A stretch of 64,000 nt of DNA, from positions 2,666,001-2,730,000 of the forward strand of contig NZ_CP071953.1 in the NCBI RefSeq assembly GCF_020084865.1, read 5' to 3'. The stretch's first letter is position 1. Each line of letters begins with the position of its first letter. Under the pieces are notes generated by a model that saw only the letters and a program-made list of their open reading frames with translations, was not told the origin of the DNA and made no database searches. Of the stretch, positions 44,462 through 52,712 are shown piece by piece. A program made the position numbers and the translations under genes. This DNA comes from Candidatus Kaistella beijingensis (GTDB lineage: Bacteria > Bacteroidota > Bacteroidia > Flavobacteriales > Weeksellaceae).

Positions 44462-45634
44462 ATGAATTCCGATTTTTTTAAATATCAAGCACAAACCACC
44501 CAGTTCGCCGCAGGTTTTGAAGTAGAAAAAGCCGAAGGAAACTACATCTACGGAAACGATGGCAAAAAATACCTCGATTTTGTGGCGGGAGTTTCTGCGA
44601 ATACTTTGGGACATTCCCACCCAAAAATTGTGGATGCCATAAAAACGCAGGCCGAAAAATACCTTCACGTCATGGTTTACGGCGAATATGCGCAAGAAAT
44701 GCCTGTAAAACTTTGCAAACTTTTAGCCGAAGCAACTCCTGAACCTTTAGAAGTCACCTATCTTGTAAACAGCGGTGCAGAAGCAATCGACGGAAGTTTA
44801 AAACTTGCCAAAAGATATACAGGAAGAGAAGAAATCATTTCCTTTAATAATTCTTATCATGGAAATACACACGGCGCTTTGTCGGTTTCGGGAAATGAAT
44901 ACCATAAACGTGAGTTTCGTCCGCTTTTGCCGATGGTGAACTTTATTGAGTTCAATGACGAAAAGGATTTAGAGCAAATCACGGAGAAAACGGCGTGTGT
45001 TATTTTAGAAACCATTCAAGGTGCAGCAGGATTTCTTGTTCCTGAAAATAATTATTTGAAAAAATTGAAAAATCGTTGTGAAGAATTTGGAGCTTTATTG
45101 ATTCTCGATGAAATTCAGCCCGGATTTGGAAGGACTGGAAAACTTTTTGCCTTCGAACATTACGGAATTGTTCCCGATATTTTGGTGATGGGAAAAGGAA
45201 TGGGAGGCGGCGTTCCTGTTGGTGCTTTTATGAGTTCTCGAGAAATTATGGGATCACTTTCACATTCCCCGAAATTGGGCCATATCACGACTTTTGGTGG
45301 AAATCCTCTGATTGCGGCGGCAAGTTATGCGACTTTGAAGGAGGTTCTTGAAAGCGGTTTGATGAATGAGGTTGATAAAAAAGAAAGGTTGTTTCGAGAA
45401 CTTTTGGTTCACCCGAAAATTAAAAATATCAACGGACGTGGTTTGATGTTGGCCGCAAATCTTGGTTCGCCTGAATATACCTTGGATGTTGCTAAACGCT
45501 GCATGGAAAAAGGTTTGATTGTTTTTTGGCAATTGTACCGAAACGAATATCTAAGAATTTCTCCGCCTTTGACGATTTCGGAAGAAGAAATTAAGAAAGG
45601 CTGTGCAATTATTTTGGAGGCTTTGGAGGAATAA
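44462..45634 (+). CDS. Class III aminotransferase (ArgD/ornithine aminotransferase-like)
   Basis: 390 residues from ATG 44462. PLP-enzyme blocks: YLVNSGAEAIDGSLKLAKRYTG, FNNSYHGNTHGALS, ILDEIQPGFGRTGK (Asp of the pyridine nitrogen) and VMGKGMGGGVPVGAF with the Schiff-base Lys. Likely an acetylornithine-type or general omega-aminotransferase; no arginine genes are adjacent, so specificity is open. The frame extends upstream into repeat DNA, which is rejected as coding. Confidence 0.9.
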   Translation: MNSDFFKYQAQTTQFAAGFEVEKAEGNYIYGNDGKKYLDFVAGVSANTLGHSHPKIVDAIKTQAEKYLHVMVYGEYAQEMPVKLCKLLAEATPEPLEVTYLVNSGAEAIDGSLKLAKRYTGREEIISFNNSYHGNTHGALSVSGNEYHKREFRPLLPMVNFIEFNDEKDLEQITEKTACVILETIQGAAGFLVPENNYLKKLKNRCEEFGALLILDEIQPGFGRTGKLFAFEHYGIVPDILVMGKGMGGGVPVGAFMSSREIMGSLSHSPKLGHITTFGGNPLIAAASYATLKEVLESGLMNEVDKKERLFRELLVHPKIKNINGRGLMLAANLGSPEYTLDVAKRCMEKGLIVFWQLYRNEYLRISPPLTISEEEIKKGCAIILEALEE

Positions 45635-45658
45635 TTTTATAGGGAATATGCTTTGCGG

Positions 45659-45682
45659 TGAATTTGTTTCGCAGTGAATTTG
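45659..45682. repeat. GTGAATTTG-TTCGCAGTGAATTT element
   Basis: Near match to 10966-10990 upstream of aceA. Confidence 0.6.
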
Positions 45683-45708
45683 AAAATTTTGATAAATTTT
45701 TAGTTTTG

Positions 45709-45906
45709 ATGAAAAATTCCCGGTTCCAGCGAAGAGAATTGACCATTCACTTTCCGCAGGAAAAATTCACCGACGAAGTAGAATTGACCATCACTTCAAA
45801 ATCGTCCCTTCAAAAAACAAACCACCTTTTCTCTCTAGCCCCGATCGCAGCGGAAATCCTTTTTGTTTTTCATTCGGTTTTGGTGATGGCAAAACAAAAA
45901 GATTGA
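45709..45906 (+). CDS. Small hypothetical protein
   Basis: 65 residues from ATG 45709 (MKNSRFQRRELTIHFPQ) with a hydrophobic C-terminal part (LAPIAAEILFVFHSVLVM). No family recognised and no promoter seen; the rest of this 400-bp gap holds a GTGAATTTG repeat. It may be a chance frame. Confidence 0.3.
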   Translation: MKNSRFQRRELTIHFPQEKFTDEVELTITSKSSLQKTNHLFSLAPIAAEILFVFHSVLVMAKQKD

Positions 45907-46039
45907 AGCGGAGAGCGGGACCGCCTTTCGTAGAAGAAACTACTTTGTTGCTCCTCAATTTTTAAAGTATTTTCGGCGAAATATTTTGTGTATATCAGAA
46001 ATAAATTTATATATTGCGACACATTAAAAAGTGAGCAAT

Positions 46040-46426
46040 ATGGCGAAAACGAAAGTGCAGTATGAGTTCCCAATGCACTGCCAATCAGAGATTTTGTACG
46101 AATATATGGCGAGTGCAGAAGGACTTTCGGAGTGGTTTGCGGATGAGGTGGTGGAAAAAGGCGACGATTTTTTCTTCAGTTGGAATAATGGTCCTGCGGA
46201 AAAGGCGACGCTGATTCGTTATAAGCCGGAAAGTTTCGTGCGTTTTCGTTGGGAAGAGGATGAAGGAACGAAAAATTTCTTCGAAATGACCATTGTGATT
46301 GATGATATTACTGAGGATTTGTCATTGAATATCACTGATTTTTGTGAGCCGGGTGATGAGGAAGAGAATGAATTGTATTGGGAAAATTTGATTGAAAATC
46401 TGCAAATTAAGCTCGGAGCAGCCTAG
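46040..46426 (+). CDS. START-like (SRPBCC) domain protein
   Basis: 128 residues from ATG 46040; a GTG three codons earlier is the alternative. The fold signature is FPMHCQSEILYEYMASAEGLSEWFADEV followed by FFFSWNNGPAEKATLIRYKP and VRFRWEED, as in the small Bacteroidota START-like family related to AHSA1. Function unknown. It precedes a class IV aminotransferase-like gene by 74 bp and may be cotranscribed. Confidence 0.85.
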   Translation: MAKTKVQYEFPMHCQSEILYEYMASAEGLSEWFADEVVEKGDDFFFSWNNGPAEKATLIRYKPESFVRFRWEEDEGTKNFFEMTIVIDDITEDLSLNITDFCEPGDEEENELYWENLIENLQIKLGAA

Positions 46427-46500
46427 AAAACTTTAAAAACAAATAAACTTGATGGACGAATTTTCGTTCATTATTTTTTTAAACTAAATTCAAAATTATT

Positions 46501-47304
46501 TTGGAATCTTTTTTTACTTCAGGCGAATTTCAGTCGATAAACAGGGCGTTTTTATTTGGTGACGCGGTGAAGGTTTCTTTTTTTGTCCGCAGTTCAAAAC
46601 TGATTATGGCGGAAGAATGCTACTTTTTCTTAATGGCGTCCATGCGAAAAATGAGGATGAACATTCCGCTGGATTATACGCTTGATTTTTTTCAGCAACT
46701 ATTTCAGGAAAATGTGATTGATAAAGGGGTTTCCGATGGAATCATCCAATTTTTGGTGTATCGAAATTCAGATGAAAAGTTACTGTCGAAATCCGATGTT
46801 TTTTTTTATTTTGAAGTGAATGAATTGGATGATGTTTTGTCTTTTCAGAGGGATTTTGAAATGGATATGATTAAGGAAATCAATGTGAACAGTAATTTGT
46901 TGAGCAATATTCATGTTCATTGTGCGGAAAATATTTATGCGGAAATTTATGCAAAAGAAAATGATTTGGACGATGTGATTTTGCTGAATCCAAACAAAAG
47001 AATCGCAAGAAGTATTTTCGGAAACCTGCTTTTCTTGGAAGGAAATGTGATTAAAATTCCTAAAACTACAGAAGGAGCCTACATTTCTCCGTTGATGGAA
47101 AATTTTGTGACTTTCGTTCATAAACAAAACCTCGCAGAAATTCAGGAATGCGAAATGATTGGTTTTGAATCACAAAAAGCCGAGGAAATTTTGATGATTT
47201 CGGATGAGAAAGGAATTTTTCCGGTGTGTAAAATTAGAAATAAGAGTTTTGGAAAAGAACGTTTTTCTGAAATGATGGAGAAATGGAAAAGGAATTTTGA
47301 GTGA
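46501..47304 (+). CDS. Class IV aminotransferase-like protein lacking the PLP lysine
   Basis: 267 residues from a TTG start. The fold is recognisable: NRAFLFGDAVKVSFFV (start block), LMASMRKMRMNIP, EIYAKENDLDDVILLNPNK and GNLLFLEGNVIKIP. In active relatives the segment LLSTLKTNN contributes the PLP lysine; here it is LLSNIHVHC, putting His138 at the Lys position, and the usual E of the E-x-x-x-N-x-F block is Arg. So it looks like a pseudoenzyme. It lies next to yqgE and pdxH, as its active relatives do. Confidence 0.8.
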   Translation: MESFFTSGEFQSINRAFLFGDAVKVSFFVRSSKLIMAEECYFFLMASMRKMRMNIPLDYTLDFFQQLFQENVIDKGVSDGIIQFLVYRNSDEKLLSKSDVFFYFEVNELDDVLSFQRDFEMDMIKEINVNSNLLSNIHVHCAENIYAEIYAKENDLDDVILLNPNKRIARSIFGNLLFLEGNVIKIPKTTEGAYISPLMENFVTFVHKQNLAEIQECEMIGFESQKAEEILMISDEKGIFPVCKIRNKSFGKERFSEMMEKWKRNFE

Positions 47305-47602
47305 ATTTCCTTCGGAGTAATTTCAAATTCATTAAACAACTTCTGATTTAGAAAAGTTCACCATTCACCGACGCAGTCCAATTCACTATTCACTTACGGG
47401 TGTCTTTAAACTTGGTTCCTGGTTCTTTACAAAAATTGACAAACCCGATAAACAACCTTGAAAGAAAGTCATTGACCGGGTTTTAGTTTTTTTAATTACC
47501 CCTAAAACGATATTATTTATCGAATAGTATTTCCTGGAATGCTAAATATTTGTTAAAGTTTTTGATGGAGAAAAACCTCGAATCCCGTGACTCGTAACTC
47601 GA
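47305..47602. other. Intergenic region with repeats and a possible terminator
   Basis: A long-loop AAACCCG...CGGGTTT hairpin (47443-47487) with a T run may end the plus-strand unit. Bases 47578-47606 carry CGAATCC/CGTAACT heptamers. Confidence 0.45.
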
Positions 47603-48151
47603 TCAGTTCATTGACACATCTTGCGGCGCATTGGCCCACAATAAAAACTCTCCGCCAAGATTTTGCATGATGTTTTTCCAAAGACTTTGGTCGCTCGAAG
47701 TGGTATAATCTAAATTGTAAACATCTACCACTGTCCACATTTTACGACGGATTTCGCCCTCTAACTGTTGTGCAGCCCAACCGGAATAACCCGAAAAAAC
47801 TTTGATGTCGTTCACGGAAATTCGTTGCTCAATGATGGCGGAAACTACATTTTCAATGTCTTCTGTCAGATAAAATTCATCGGTGATTTCTGAGTAATTT
47901 TCGGTAATCGGTCGTCCTTTGCAGATGAAGAAAATTTTGTCGTTTTCCACAGGTCCGCCTTCGTAAACATCTACTTTAAAGCCGAAAATATCGAGAAGAC
48001 GCGAACTCATATTGTTGTTCTTCTTATTTAAAATAAGTCCGAAAGCACCGTTCTCATTATGATCAACCACCAAAACAACGGAGCGGGAAAATATGTCGCC
48101 CGAAATATCCGGAGTGGAAATTAAAATTTTACCTTTGTAAGAATAATTCAT
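47603..48151 (-). CDS. YqgE/AlgH family protein
   Basis: 182 residues from ATG 48151. The family start YKGKILISTPDISGDIFSRSVVLVVDHNENGAFGLILNKK is obvious (quoted in parts: ISTPDI, VVDHNE, GLILNK), and VFSGYSGWAAQQLEGEI is its second block. Function not settled despite the AlgH name. An 11-codon upstream extension to 48184 is possible but not conserved. Divergent from pdxH. Confidence 0.9.
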   Translation of the reverse strand: MNYSYKGKILISTPDISGDIFSRSVVLVVDHNENGAFGLILNKKNNNMSSRLLDIFGFKVDVYEGGPVENDKIFFICKGRPITENYSEITDEFYLTEDIENVVSAIIEQRISVNDIKVFSGYSGWAAQQLEGEIRRKMWTVVDVYNLDYTTSSDQSLWKNIMQNLGGEFLLWANAPQDVSMN

Positions 48152-48205
48152 CTGAAATGTGCGGTCAAATAAAAAACCCGTCATTCAAATGTAATAAAAA
48201 TATTA

Positions 48206-48850
48206 ATGGAAAACCTGCACGACAACCGAAAAGTTTACGAAAAATCCCAACTTCTTGAAAATCAAATCAAAGAAAATCCCATCGAACAATTTCGGGATTG
48301 GTTTTTGGATGCGCAGGAAAATCCCAATATTTCAGAAGCCAATGCAATGGCGATTTCAACGCTTGAAAATGACGGCTGTCCGAGAACGAGAATGGTTTTG
48401 CTGAAGTCTTATGATTGGAACGGCTTCACGTTCTACACCAATTACGAAAGCCGAAAAGGAAAAGCAATCGAGAACAATCACAAAGCCTGTCTTCATTTTT
48501 TTTGGCCGGCTTTGGAAAGACAAATCATCATTAAAGCTGATTTAGAAAAAGTTCCCGAAAATATTAGTGACGGTTATTTTCAATCGCGACCAAAAGGAAG
48601 TCAGCTTGGAGCGAGAGTTTCTCCCCAAAGTCAGGTCATTCCGAACAGAGAATTTTTGGAAGAAAAACTAAAAAATTTAGAAAAAGAATTTGAAGGAAGA
48701 GAAATTCCACGTCCGCAAAATTGGGGCGGTTATCTCGCAAAACCGTATGAAATCGAATTTTGGCAGGGAAGACCAAACCGTCTTCACGATAGGATTTTGT
48801 ATGAACTGCAGGAAGATTACGATTGGAAGATTTCCAGATTGGCGCCATGA
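48206..48850 (+). CDS. pdxH: Pyridoxamine 5'-phosphate oxidase
   Basis: 214 residues. It oxidises PNP/PMP to PLP with FMN. Blocks: GCPRTRMVLLKSYDWNGF, FYTNYESRKGKAIENN, ACLHFFWPALERQI, and the C-terminal FWQGRPNRLHDRI with WKISRLAP as the last residues, all canonical. Its proximity to a class IV aminotransferase relative is a conserved neighbourhood in Flavobacteriia and makes sense for a PLP supplier. Confidence 0.96.
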   Translation: MENLHDNRKVYEKSQLLENQIKENPIEQFRDWFLDAQENPNISEANAMAISTLENDGCPRTRMVLLKSYDWNGFTFYTNYESRKGKAIENNHKACLHFFWPALERQIIIKADLEKVPENISDGYFQSRPKGSQLGARVSPQSQVIPNREFLEEKLKNLEKEFEGREIPRPQNWGGYLAKPYEIEFWQGRPNRLHDRILYELQEDYDWKISRLAP

Positions 48851-48852
48851 TT

Positions 48853-49045
48853 GGGCTTGAGGGTTTGAGAGTGGGAGAGTTTGAGAGATTTATTATTTGA
48901 GTGATTGAGTATTTTAGTGAAACTCTTATTATTTTTAAAACAAAGTTTAAATAAATAATTTGTCACAACCTGAACCTTAGTTTCAAACTACAGCAACGAA
49001 TCACGAAACTGGTATCCCGAATCTCACATCTCGATCACAAAAAAA
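48853..49045. repeat. 7-bp repeat arrays (GAGAGTT and CGAATCT types)
   Basis: GAGAGTT-type heptamers at 48853-48910 and CGAATCA, CGAAACT, GGTATCC, CGAATCT, CACATCT units at 48994-49038. Confidence 0.65.
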
Positions 49046-49054
49046 ACCCCGCCA

Positions 49055-49057
49055 TTG
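49055..49057. repeat. Target-site duplication TTG (left)
   Basis: TTG directly before the left end; the same TTG follows the right end at 50484-50486. A 3-bp duplication is typical of the IS3 family. Confidence 0.8.
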
Positions 49058-49103
49058 TGGACTGCCCCCAAAAAGTTAGACACTTTTTAGGGGCATTTTT
49101 ATT

Positions 49104-49628
49104 ATGGGAGAATCAAAGTATAGTTTAGAATTTAAGGTGAGTTGTGTGGAGAAGATTAAGAAAAATGATCTGTCGATCCACTCTTTGGCACAGGAAGTAG
49201 GTTTGGATGCGACGGTTGTTCGCAAATGGAAAAGGTTTTATGATTTGTACGGAATTGAAGGACTGCAACGCAGAAGCAATCGCCGTTATGACGTAAAATT
49301 TAAGTTAAGAGTTTTGGAAACGATCAAGGCACAAGACTTATCTCTAAAGCAAGCTGCTGCACGGTTTAATATCGCTGCAGAATCCAGCATCACCAATTGG
49401 CGGAGCGCTTACGAAAAAAGTGGTATTTTAGGGTTACAGAATAAACCCAAAGGAAGACCAGCAATTATGAGCGATTACCAACGTAAAAAGAAAAAGTCTG
49501 GCAAACCATTGACCAGGGAAGAAGAATTGTTACTGGAAAATGAAAGACTGCGAGCCGAAATCGATTTTCTAAAAAAGTTAGACGCCTTAACTCTCAAAAA
49601 GAACAAGCAAAAGCCATCGAAGAGTTAA
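49104..49628 (+). CDS. IS3-family OrfA
   Basis: 174 residues with two helix-turn-helix domains (LSIHSLAQEVGLDATVVRKW and LSLKQAAARFNIAAESSITN), the layout of IS150-group OrfA, followed by a leucine-zipper-like segment LLLENERLRAEIDFLKK. It binds the terminal repeats. A shift signal, A-AAA-AAG at 49571-49577, lies in correct phase for -1 frameshifting into OrfB. Confidence 0.92.
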   Translation: MGESKYSLEFKVSCVEKIKKNDLSIHSLAQEVGLDATVVRKWKRFYDLYGIEGLQRRSNRRYDVKFKLRVLETIKAQDLSLKQAAARFNIAAESSITNWRSAYEKSGILGLQNKPKGRPAIMSDYQRKKKKSGKPLTREEELLLENERLRAEIDFLKKLDALTLKKNKQKPSKS

Positions 49629-50455
49629 GGCCTAAATACAATCTGTCCGTATTATTGGATTGTACCGGGATGGCGAGAAGCAGTTTCTATTATCATCAAA
49701 ACAAGGCTCAAACCGACAAATATTCGGACGTAAAAACAATGATAAAACAGATTTATCATCAACACAAAGGAAGGTTTGGATACCGGCGTATTACTTTGAC
49801 AATGAGAGATAAAGGAATTATTATCAATCATAAAACAGTATTGAGATTAATGAAATCGCTAGGACTGAAAAGCATTATACGGGTAAAGAAATACAAATCT
49901 TACCGTGGAGAACAAGGAAAAATAGCACCCAATATTTTGAAAAGAAATTTCAAAGCCGACCAGCCGAACACGAAGTGGGCAACCGATGTAACGGAATTTA
50001 ATGTCTCGGGAAATAAGCTCTATTTATCTCCGATAATCGATTTATTCAACGGTGAAATCATCAGCTATAATCTCTCAGAAAGGCCTGTCTTTGCACAGAT
50101 TACAGATATGCTGAAAAAGGGTTTAAAGAAAATTAAAAATACAGAAAACATCATTTTACATTCAGACCAAGGTTGGCAATATCAAATGAAAGCTTATCAA
50201 AATATATTAAAAGAAAAAGGAATTGTTCAAAGTATGTCCCGAAAAGGGAACTGTCTGGACAATGCCATAATCGAAAATTTCTTCGGAACATTGAAGTCTG
50301 AAATGTTTTATACCAAAAAGTTTGGTTCTATCGACGAACTCAGGAAAGAAATAAAAGAATACATTGATTATTACAACAACGACAGAATAAGGCTTAATTT
50401 AAAAGGAAAGAGCCCGGTACAGTACCGAACTCTTTCCTTTAATAATATTGTTTAA
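49104..50455 (+). CDS. OrfAB transframe transposase (predicted by -1 frameshift)
   Basis: After slippage at 49571-49577 the frame continues as VRRLNSQKEQAKAIEELRP and joins OrfB without a stop. OrfB alone (ATG 49655-50455, 266 residues) carries the integrase core: WATDVTEF (Asp), ILHSDQGWQYQ (Asp) and NCLDNAIIENFFGTLKSE (Glu). The fusion is the active transposase in this family; production by frameshift is inference from the heptamer and frame. Confidence 0.85.
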
Positions 50456-50517
50456 TTTTGTCTAAACTTTTGGGTGCAGTCTATTGACGAGGTTTTATTT
50501 TCAATATAATCGAGCGA

Positions 50518-50808
50518 TTATTTTTTCTTAGCACCCATAACTGCACCAGCTAAATCAGCACCAGCTTTAAACTTAGCAACTTTTTTAGCAGCAATTTTGA
50601 TTGGTTTTTTAGTTGCAGGGTTGATTCCTTGTCTTGCAGCTCTTTCAGCAACAGAGAACGTACCGAAACCTACCAAAGAAACTTTTCCGTCTTTTTTCTT
50701 CAAAGTAGAAGTTACGTTAGAAATGAAAGATTCAAGTGCAGCTTTTGCAGCAACTTTTGTGATGTTCGCATCTTTTGCGATTGCGTCGATTAATTCAGAC
50801 TTGTTCAT
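50518..50808 (-). CDS. hup: HU-family DNA-binding protein
   Basis: 96 residues. The HU/IHF core is complete: MNKSELIDAIAKDANITKVA, GFGTFSVAERAARQGINPAT (beta-arm with the intercalating region) and KVAKFKAGADL, with a lysine tail GAKKK. It compacts and bends DNA in the nucleoid. A canonical promoter lies upstream; its terminator has been split by the IS element, so antisense read-through into the IS is expected. Confidence 0.95.
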   Translation of the reverse strand: MNKSELIDAIAKDANITKVAAKAALESFISNVTSTLKKKDGKVSLVGFGTFSVAERAARQGINPATKKPIKIAAKKVAKFKAGADLAGAVMGAKKK

Positions 50809-50843
50809 AATATAAATTATTAAGGTTAGTTTTAATGTTAAAG

Positions 50844-50873
50844 CAAATATAAAACAATTTTGATATTGCGCAA
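50844..50873 (-). promoter_or_regulatory. hup promoter
   Basis: On the minus strand TTG (50873-50871), 19-bp spacer, TATATTTG (50851-50844). Both boxes and spacing fit the Bacteroidota primary sigma factor; leader about 30 nt. Confidence 0.75.
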
Positions 50874-51195
50874 ATTTTTTCTGAAAATTTAATCAAAAAT
50901 TGATAAAAATCTTGAAATTAACAGAAAGTTAAAAATTCACTGCCCTGCATAAAATCAACGTTTCAGAACGCCAAAATCGTGCCAATGCCCTTATTTATCG
51001 ACATTTATTGTGAAATTGATATGGTAAAGTAAAAATTGTGAATTATTGAATTTCATACAATTTTTTAGATTATTATTGTAAATTCTTATTATATATTGTA
51101 GTAACGGCCAATTGCATTCAAGATTTAACTTATTTTTTTGCAAATCATTTTAATTATTTAAAAATAAATTTCTGCGCCGTTTTGATTAAAATAAT
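50874..51195. other. AT-rich divergent intergenic region
   Basis: Between hup and panD. Apart from the promoter-like sites listed, no gene or structured RNA is recognised. Confidence 0.4.
50969..50985 (-). promoter_or_regulatory. Sigma-54-like promoter directed toward hup
   Basis: Minus strand TTGGCACGATTTTGGCG matches the -24/-12 consensus (TGGCACG-N4-TTGC) at all but one core base, with GG and GC 10 bp apart. It lies 160 bp upstream of hup. Confidence 0.45.
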
Positions 51196-51203
51196 TAAAT
51201 TTG
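51196..51203 (+). promoter_or_regulatory. -7 box of panD, leaderless configuration
   Basis: TAAATTTG ends 4 bp before the ATG at 51208. Confidence 0.6.
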
Positions 51204-51207
51204 CGCC

Positions 51208-51558
51208 ATGTTAATTGAAGTTTTCAAGTCAAAGATTCACAGGGTCCGTGTTACCGAATCAGACCTTAATTATATCGGAAGCATCACCATCGATGAAGAC
51301 CTTTTGGAAGCTTCAGGAATTTTGGTGGGCGAAAGAGTGTATATTGTCAACGTAAACAACGGTGAACGTTTCGACACTTATGCCATTAAAGGAAAGCGAA
51401 AATCGGGCGAGATCTGTTTGAACGGACCCGCTGCAAGACGCGTCCAGAAAGGCGACATCATCATCATTATTTCCTACGCGCAAATGACTCCCGAAGAAGC
51501 AAAAACCTTCCAGCCGAAAATTATTTTCCCCGACGAAAAGACCAATCTTCTTACCTAA
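51208..51558 (+). CDS. panD: Aspartate 1-decarboxylase
   Basis: 116 residues, the proenzyme size. Self-cleavage between Gly24 and Ser25 (YIGSITID) makes the pyruvoyl cofactor. Further blocks: [17 protein letters not shown] and [17 protein letters not shown]. It makes beta-alanine for pantothenate/CoA. The next gene starts 10 bp after its stop. Confidence 0.96.
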   Translation: MLIEVFKSKIHRVRVTESDLNYIGSITIDEDLLEASGILVGERVYIVNVNNGERFDTYAIKGKRKSGEICLNGPAARRVQKGDIIIIISYAQMTPEEAKTFQPKIIFPDEKTNLLT

Positions 51559-51568
51559 TTGTTGAATT

Positions 51569-52618
51569 TTGGAAGAGAACAAAAAATCAAATCCTTTAAA
51601 AACCTTTCTCACCATCGCGATTTCATTGGCAATTGCAGCATTTTTTATGTGGCTCGCTGTGCGAGGTTTAGAATTTAAAAAAATCGCAGGATATTTCGCG
51701 AAAGCCAATTATTTGTGGGTATTTATTGCTGCGGTTTTTGGACTTTTAGCCTATTGGTTTCGTGCGATTCGGTGGAATCTTTTGTTGGAACCACTTGGTT
51801 ATAAAATTTCAAACTCCAATTCATTATGGACGATTTCTTTCGGTTACTTAATGAATCTCACCATTCCCAGAAGTGGCGAATTAGCTCGTTCTACGGCACT
51901 TTTCGGGGTTGAAAAAGTTCCAGTTGAGAAATCTTTCGGAACCATTATCTTGGAAAGAGTGGTGGATTTGGTCTGTATGCTCGGATTTTTGGGATTGACT
52001 TTACTATTCAAATACGACGCAATTATTGCCTTCTATAAATACGTCACCGAAGAAAAGGGAAAAACTCCGGAACCACAATCTAACAATAAATTATTTCTTC
52101 TATTGGGAGCAGCGGTTGTTTTGGCGATTTTGTTTTTTGCTTTAAGAAAGAAGTTGCAGAAATTTCCACTTTACCAAAAAGTTGTAGATTTCGGAAAGGG
52201 AATTTTCCACGGCTTGACATCCATTTTTAAATTAAAACAGAAAGGGAAATTTATTTTGCTTTCGGTTGCGATTTGGGTTTGCTATTATTTGGCGGCATAT
52301 CTCGTATGTTTCGCACTTCCCGAAACTTCTAATTTCACTATTGCGGATGGGTTTTTCATCATTGTGGTGGGAACTTTGGGGATGATGGTTCCCGCTTCTG
52401 GCGGAATCGGAGCTTTTCATTTTGCCTTGAAATTAGGAATTATGGCACTCTTTCTCTCTATGGGAAAAAATCCTGAAGAAGGCGGTGAAATTGGACTTTC
52501 CTATGCGTTTATTTCCCACACGATGCAAATGGTTATTATGATTGTGATGGGGATTATCTCGATTCCGATGCTTACAAAAGCGAGAAATGAGTTGGTAAAA
52601 AAGAAGGAATTCCAATAA
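51569..52618 (+). CDS. Flippase-like membrane protein (LPG synthase TM domain, UPF0104)
   Basis: 349 residues from a TTG start (EENKKSNPLKTF), 10 bp after panD. About eight membrane segments. The family blocks are AYWFRAIRWNLLLEPLGY, GYLMNLTIPRSGELARSTALF, IILERVVDLVCM and MMVPASGGIGAFHF, matching the membrane half of MprF and the AglD-like flippases. It may flip or export a lipid-linked glycan. No upstream ATG is available in frame. Confidence 0.88.
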   Translation: MEENKKSNPLKTFLTIAISLAIAAFFMWLAVRGLEFKKIAGYFAKANYLWVFIAAVFGLLAYWFRAIRWNLLLEPLGYKISNSNSLWTISFGYLMNLTIPRSGELARSTALFGVEKVPVEKSFGTIILERVVDLVCMLGFLGLTLLFKYDAIIAFYKYVTEEKGKTPEPQSNNKLFLLLGAAVVLAILFFALRKKLQKFPLYQKVVDFGKGIFHGLTSIFKLKQKGKFILLSVAIWVCYYLAAYLVCFALPETSNFTIADGFFIIVVGTLGMMVPASGGIGAFHFALKLGIMALFLSMGKNPEEGGEIGLSYAFISHTMQMVIMIVMGIISIPMLTKARNELVKKKEFQ

Positions 52619-52712
52619 AAATTTTGCCGCAAATTCACTAAAAAATTATTCGTGAATTCGTGGCAAAAATCTTTGTGTGCAGCGTAAAAATCTCTGTGAT
52701 TTTGTGTTTAAA

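Larger units (their letters stand above)
49058..50483 (+). mobile_element. Complete IS3-family insertion sequence, IS150 group
   Basis: 1426 bp. Left end TGGACTGCCCCCAAAAAGTT and right end (inverse) TAGACTGCACCCAAAAGTTT are imperfect terminal inverted repeats of about 25 bp. Two overlapping frames encode OrfA and OrfB with an intact DDE triad, and 3-bp target duplications flank it, so the element appears intact and probably recent. Confidence 0.93.
49037..50496 (-). terminator. HU-gene terminator split by the IS element
   Basis: Right half 50487-50496 and left half 49043-49054 together read, on the minus strand, AAAACCTCG-loop-CGGGGTTTT followed by eight T: a good terminator 22 nt after the hup stop. 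The IS element sits in its loop. Confidence 0.75.
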
